A DNA stretch of 64,000 nucleotides, from the NCBI GenBank assembly GCA_035390965.1, contig DAOPKE010000002.1, positions 1-64,000 on the forward strand, in the 5' to 3' direction. How positions within the stretch are numbered: position 1 is the first letter of the stretch; each line of letters starts with the position of its first letter. Made by a program: the position numbers and the translations under genes. Positions 63,101-64,000 of the stretch are shown here, in pieces. This DNA comes from GWF2-43-63 sp035390965. GTDB taxonomy: Bacteria > Bacteroidota > Bacteroidia > Bacteroidales > DTU049. Below the pieces are notes generated by a model. That model was not told the DNA's origin, ran no database searches, and saw nothing but the letters and a program-made list of their open reading frames with translations.

Positions 63101-64000
63101 CCAATCCGGTTACAATGGTTGTCAACCCCAATGTAATCCCGTCTGTAGCTGTTTCAGAATCTCAAAACAATATCTGTGATGGCACCAATGTTACATTTAC
63201 CGCTTCGCCAAGCAATGGCGGTACACCGGCTTATCAGTGGTATCTCAACAGCAATCCTGTCGGATCAAACAGCGCAACCTACAGCAATGCAGCTCTCAAT
63301 GACGGCGACGAAATCACTTGTGTTATGACATCGACAGCAGCATGCGCTTCCCCTTCGTCTGTTTCTTCCACCCCTGTAACCATGACAGTGAATTCCGCTG
63401 TAACACCATCTGTTTCAGTAAATGCATCTTCTACAAGCATCTGCGATGGAACCAATGTTACATTTACAGCTTCGCCTGTTAACGGCGGTACTCCGACTTA
63501 TCAGTGGTTACTCAACGGAAACAATGTTGGCTCTGGCGGCACAACCTATTCAAATGCATCCTTAAATGATGGAGATGTTATTACTTGTATCATGACATCC
63601 ACTGAAACCTGTGCTACACCAACATCAGTAACTTCATTACCTGTTTCCATGAGTGTAAGCGCTCCGGTAACTCCTTCTGTAGCTGTTTCTGCTTCGGAAA
63701 CGAATATCTGCTCAGGCACCAGTGTTACTTTCAACGCAACACCAACAAACGGCGGAACACCAACCTATCAATGGCAAGTCAATGGCAGTAATGTCGGAAC
63801 CGGAGCCAGTTATACCAATGCTTCACTGAACGATGGAGATGAAATCACCTGCATCATGACTTCGACAGCCGCCTGTGCAACCCCTGAAACAGTTACATCG
63901 GCGCCGGTAAACATGACCGTCAACACAACGCTTACACCTTCGGTTATGGTATCTGCATCGGCAACAACCATTTGTTCCGGTTCCAGTGTAACCTTCTCTG
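60118..64000 (+). CDS. Giant secreted protein with PKD and Ig-like repeats (partial, 3' end outside)
   Basis: The frame opens at ATG 60118 and stays open to the window edge (1294 codons). Residues 1-23 are a signal peptide (MRNIYALLIFVVFLAFSSHT, then EAQ). The next 500 residues form a beta-rich head with PPDPTGAVGPNHYIQ and no catalytic motif seen. A PKD domain follows (about 538-620, WLWNFGDGQTST, then QNPSHTYTASGTYTVTLTS), then an Ig-like domain and a beta-sandwich. From residue 828 come Ig-like units of 89 residues starting at 62599, 62866, 63133, 63400 and 63667, with the sixth at 63931. Each has CSG/CDG, SNGGTP-YQW and DGDxITCxMTST. A T9SS-exported surface adhesin is plausible. Confidence 0.9.
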   Translation, partial: MRNIYALLIFVVFLAFSSHTEAQTLKENTQQLQTEQTSNVIYPVRAWVTKPLRELTQENPWREPDFTTIPWVSPDRKNRPRQTFIYSAADGPEYGNDSSIIQTKMGTRDATQSTKALIKNWAGIQSSSYPPDPTGAVGPNHYIQSVNATTVRIFDKNGNTLESFLMGTIFGETSNAGDPIIMYDRFADRWFVSQFGDNNEIFIAISQTADPTGSYYAYEYVSPQFPDYLKFSIWHDGYYMTSNQSTDKVYVFERDLMLTGNSGARAIYQTFTTGSVSAFFVPLPADAADNHTLPAAGTPLPFFAYYDNAWGGGTDGIKIWTATTNWSAGTLTISTTPTQVNTSAFDASYDSNWDDVPQPNGVELDGIGGVLMYRAPWRSWSGYNNVILTWGVKISESPRQRAIMWCELRQISGTWSVYQQGIYAPDTHTRWMSSATMDDNGSIGLCYAKSSTTIYPGLYYTGRLASDPLGTMTLTETQVVAGTGSQSTYNRFGDYSQTSLDPDGVTFWHTGEYVTTTSGQETRVYSFQIPAGPLAPVANFTADATAPFCSGTVQFTDMSSNAPTSWLWNFGDGQTSTQQNPSHTYTASGTYTVTLTSTNTLGNDSEVKTSYITIDIPATASATNAERCGTGTVTLSASGTNTLNWYDAASGGNLLGTGTSFTTPSISTTTTYYVENNIPSAPANVGPAVGGASRNIAAILYFDVYQPMTLISVQARAQTTGVKTITLLDNTGATVYTANVTVNNSVTTITLNWVIQPGSGYQLLTLENSALYRISSGVSYPYTAPGLCSITGCDIGSAYYYSWFNWNVQGLGCGSTRVPAVATINPTVTPSVAVTPSATNICSGTGVTFTATPSNGGTPSYQWKVNGNNVGSNSPTFTSSALSDGDVITCTMTSTESCASPATATSSGITMTVNPVVTPAVSIAASASTICDGNSVTFTATPSNGGTPTYQWKLNGNNVGTGGTTYTNSGLNDGDIVSCVMTSTEVCATTGTANSNPVTMVVNPNVIPSVAVSESQNNICDGTNVTFTASPSNGGTPAYQWYLNSNPVGSNSATYSNAALNDGDEITCVMTSTAACASPSSVSSTPVTMTVNSAVTPSVSVNASSTSICDGTNVTFTASPVNGGTPTYQWLLNGNNVGSGGTTYSNASLNDGDVITCIMTSTETCATPTSVTSLPVSMSVSAPVTPSVAVSASETNICSGTSVTFNATPTNGGTPTYQWQVNGSNVGTGASYTNASLNDGDEITCIMTSTAACATPETVTSAPVNMTVNTTLTPSVMVSASATTICSGSSVTFS

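Overview
The window looks like a chromosomal scaffold from a Bacteroidetes (Bacteroidota) bacterium, probably a metagenome-derived assembly. Three things point there. A gene for the gliding/type IX secretion protein SprA is present. Gene families typical of the phylum occur (S46 dipeptidyl-peptidase, DUF6427, SPOR, OmpA/PD40 and four-helix-bundle proteins, ORF6N). Promoters carry the Bacteroidetes -7 box TAnnTTTG, sometimes with an upstream TTG. Two runs of exactly 100 N (11344-11443 and 26529-26628) are scaffold gaps.

Layout. 1-3050 is accessory: a duplicated 98-bp sequence, a DUF4143 ATPase, a SiaB/DUF6272-like protein and a four-helix-bundle protein. 3182-9891 is housekeeping: purD, DUF6427, rnhB, SPOR, queA, malic enzyme, ruvA. 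9911-29131 is rich in envelope genes: sprA, gcvH, two tandem TonB proteins, a U32 protein, two small lipoproteins, aspS, OmpA protein, tadA, a PorE-like TPR/PD40/OmpA protein and an S46 peptidase. 29168-41635 is mostly minus strand: a HEAT-like protein, priA, pfkA, a GT9 glycosyltransferase, DUF4139, an amino-acid racemase with a GNAT partner, an S4 RNA-binding protein, der and era. 41714-46588 is repeat-rich: initiator tRNA-Met, 73-bp tandem repeats, a subtilase, an ORF6N gene between direct repeats, an IS200-like transposase with REP-like palindromes, and an SSB. 46589-58717 holds a methyltransferase, TspO, AsmA-like protein, thiL, SprT-like protein, lepA, two envelope proteins, a divergent phosphoglycerate kinase and a lipoprotein. 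58737-64000 has a putative regulator and the first 1294 codons of a very large secreted protein with PKD and 89-residue Ig-like repeats.

How the genes connect. SprA forms the type IX secretion (T9SS) outer-membrane channel, the PorE-like protein matches a T9SS peptidoglycan-anchoring component, and the Ig-repeat protein is a plausible T9SS cargo. The other clear theme is non-coding. Many intergenic spacers are mosaics of a few short modules that recur across the window, often inverted: CGTTACA strings, GGTTAA hexamers, TTCACCGCTCAC strings, a CTTGCCTGCCTG/CAGACAGG hairpin and a GAGATCCCGG element. I saw no CRISPR array, rRNA, toxin-antitoxin pair, restriction system or recognisable multi-gene defence system.
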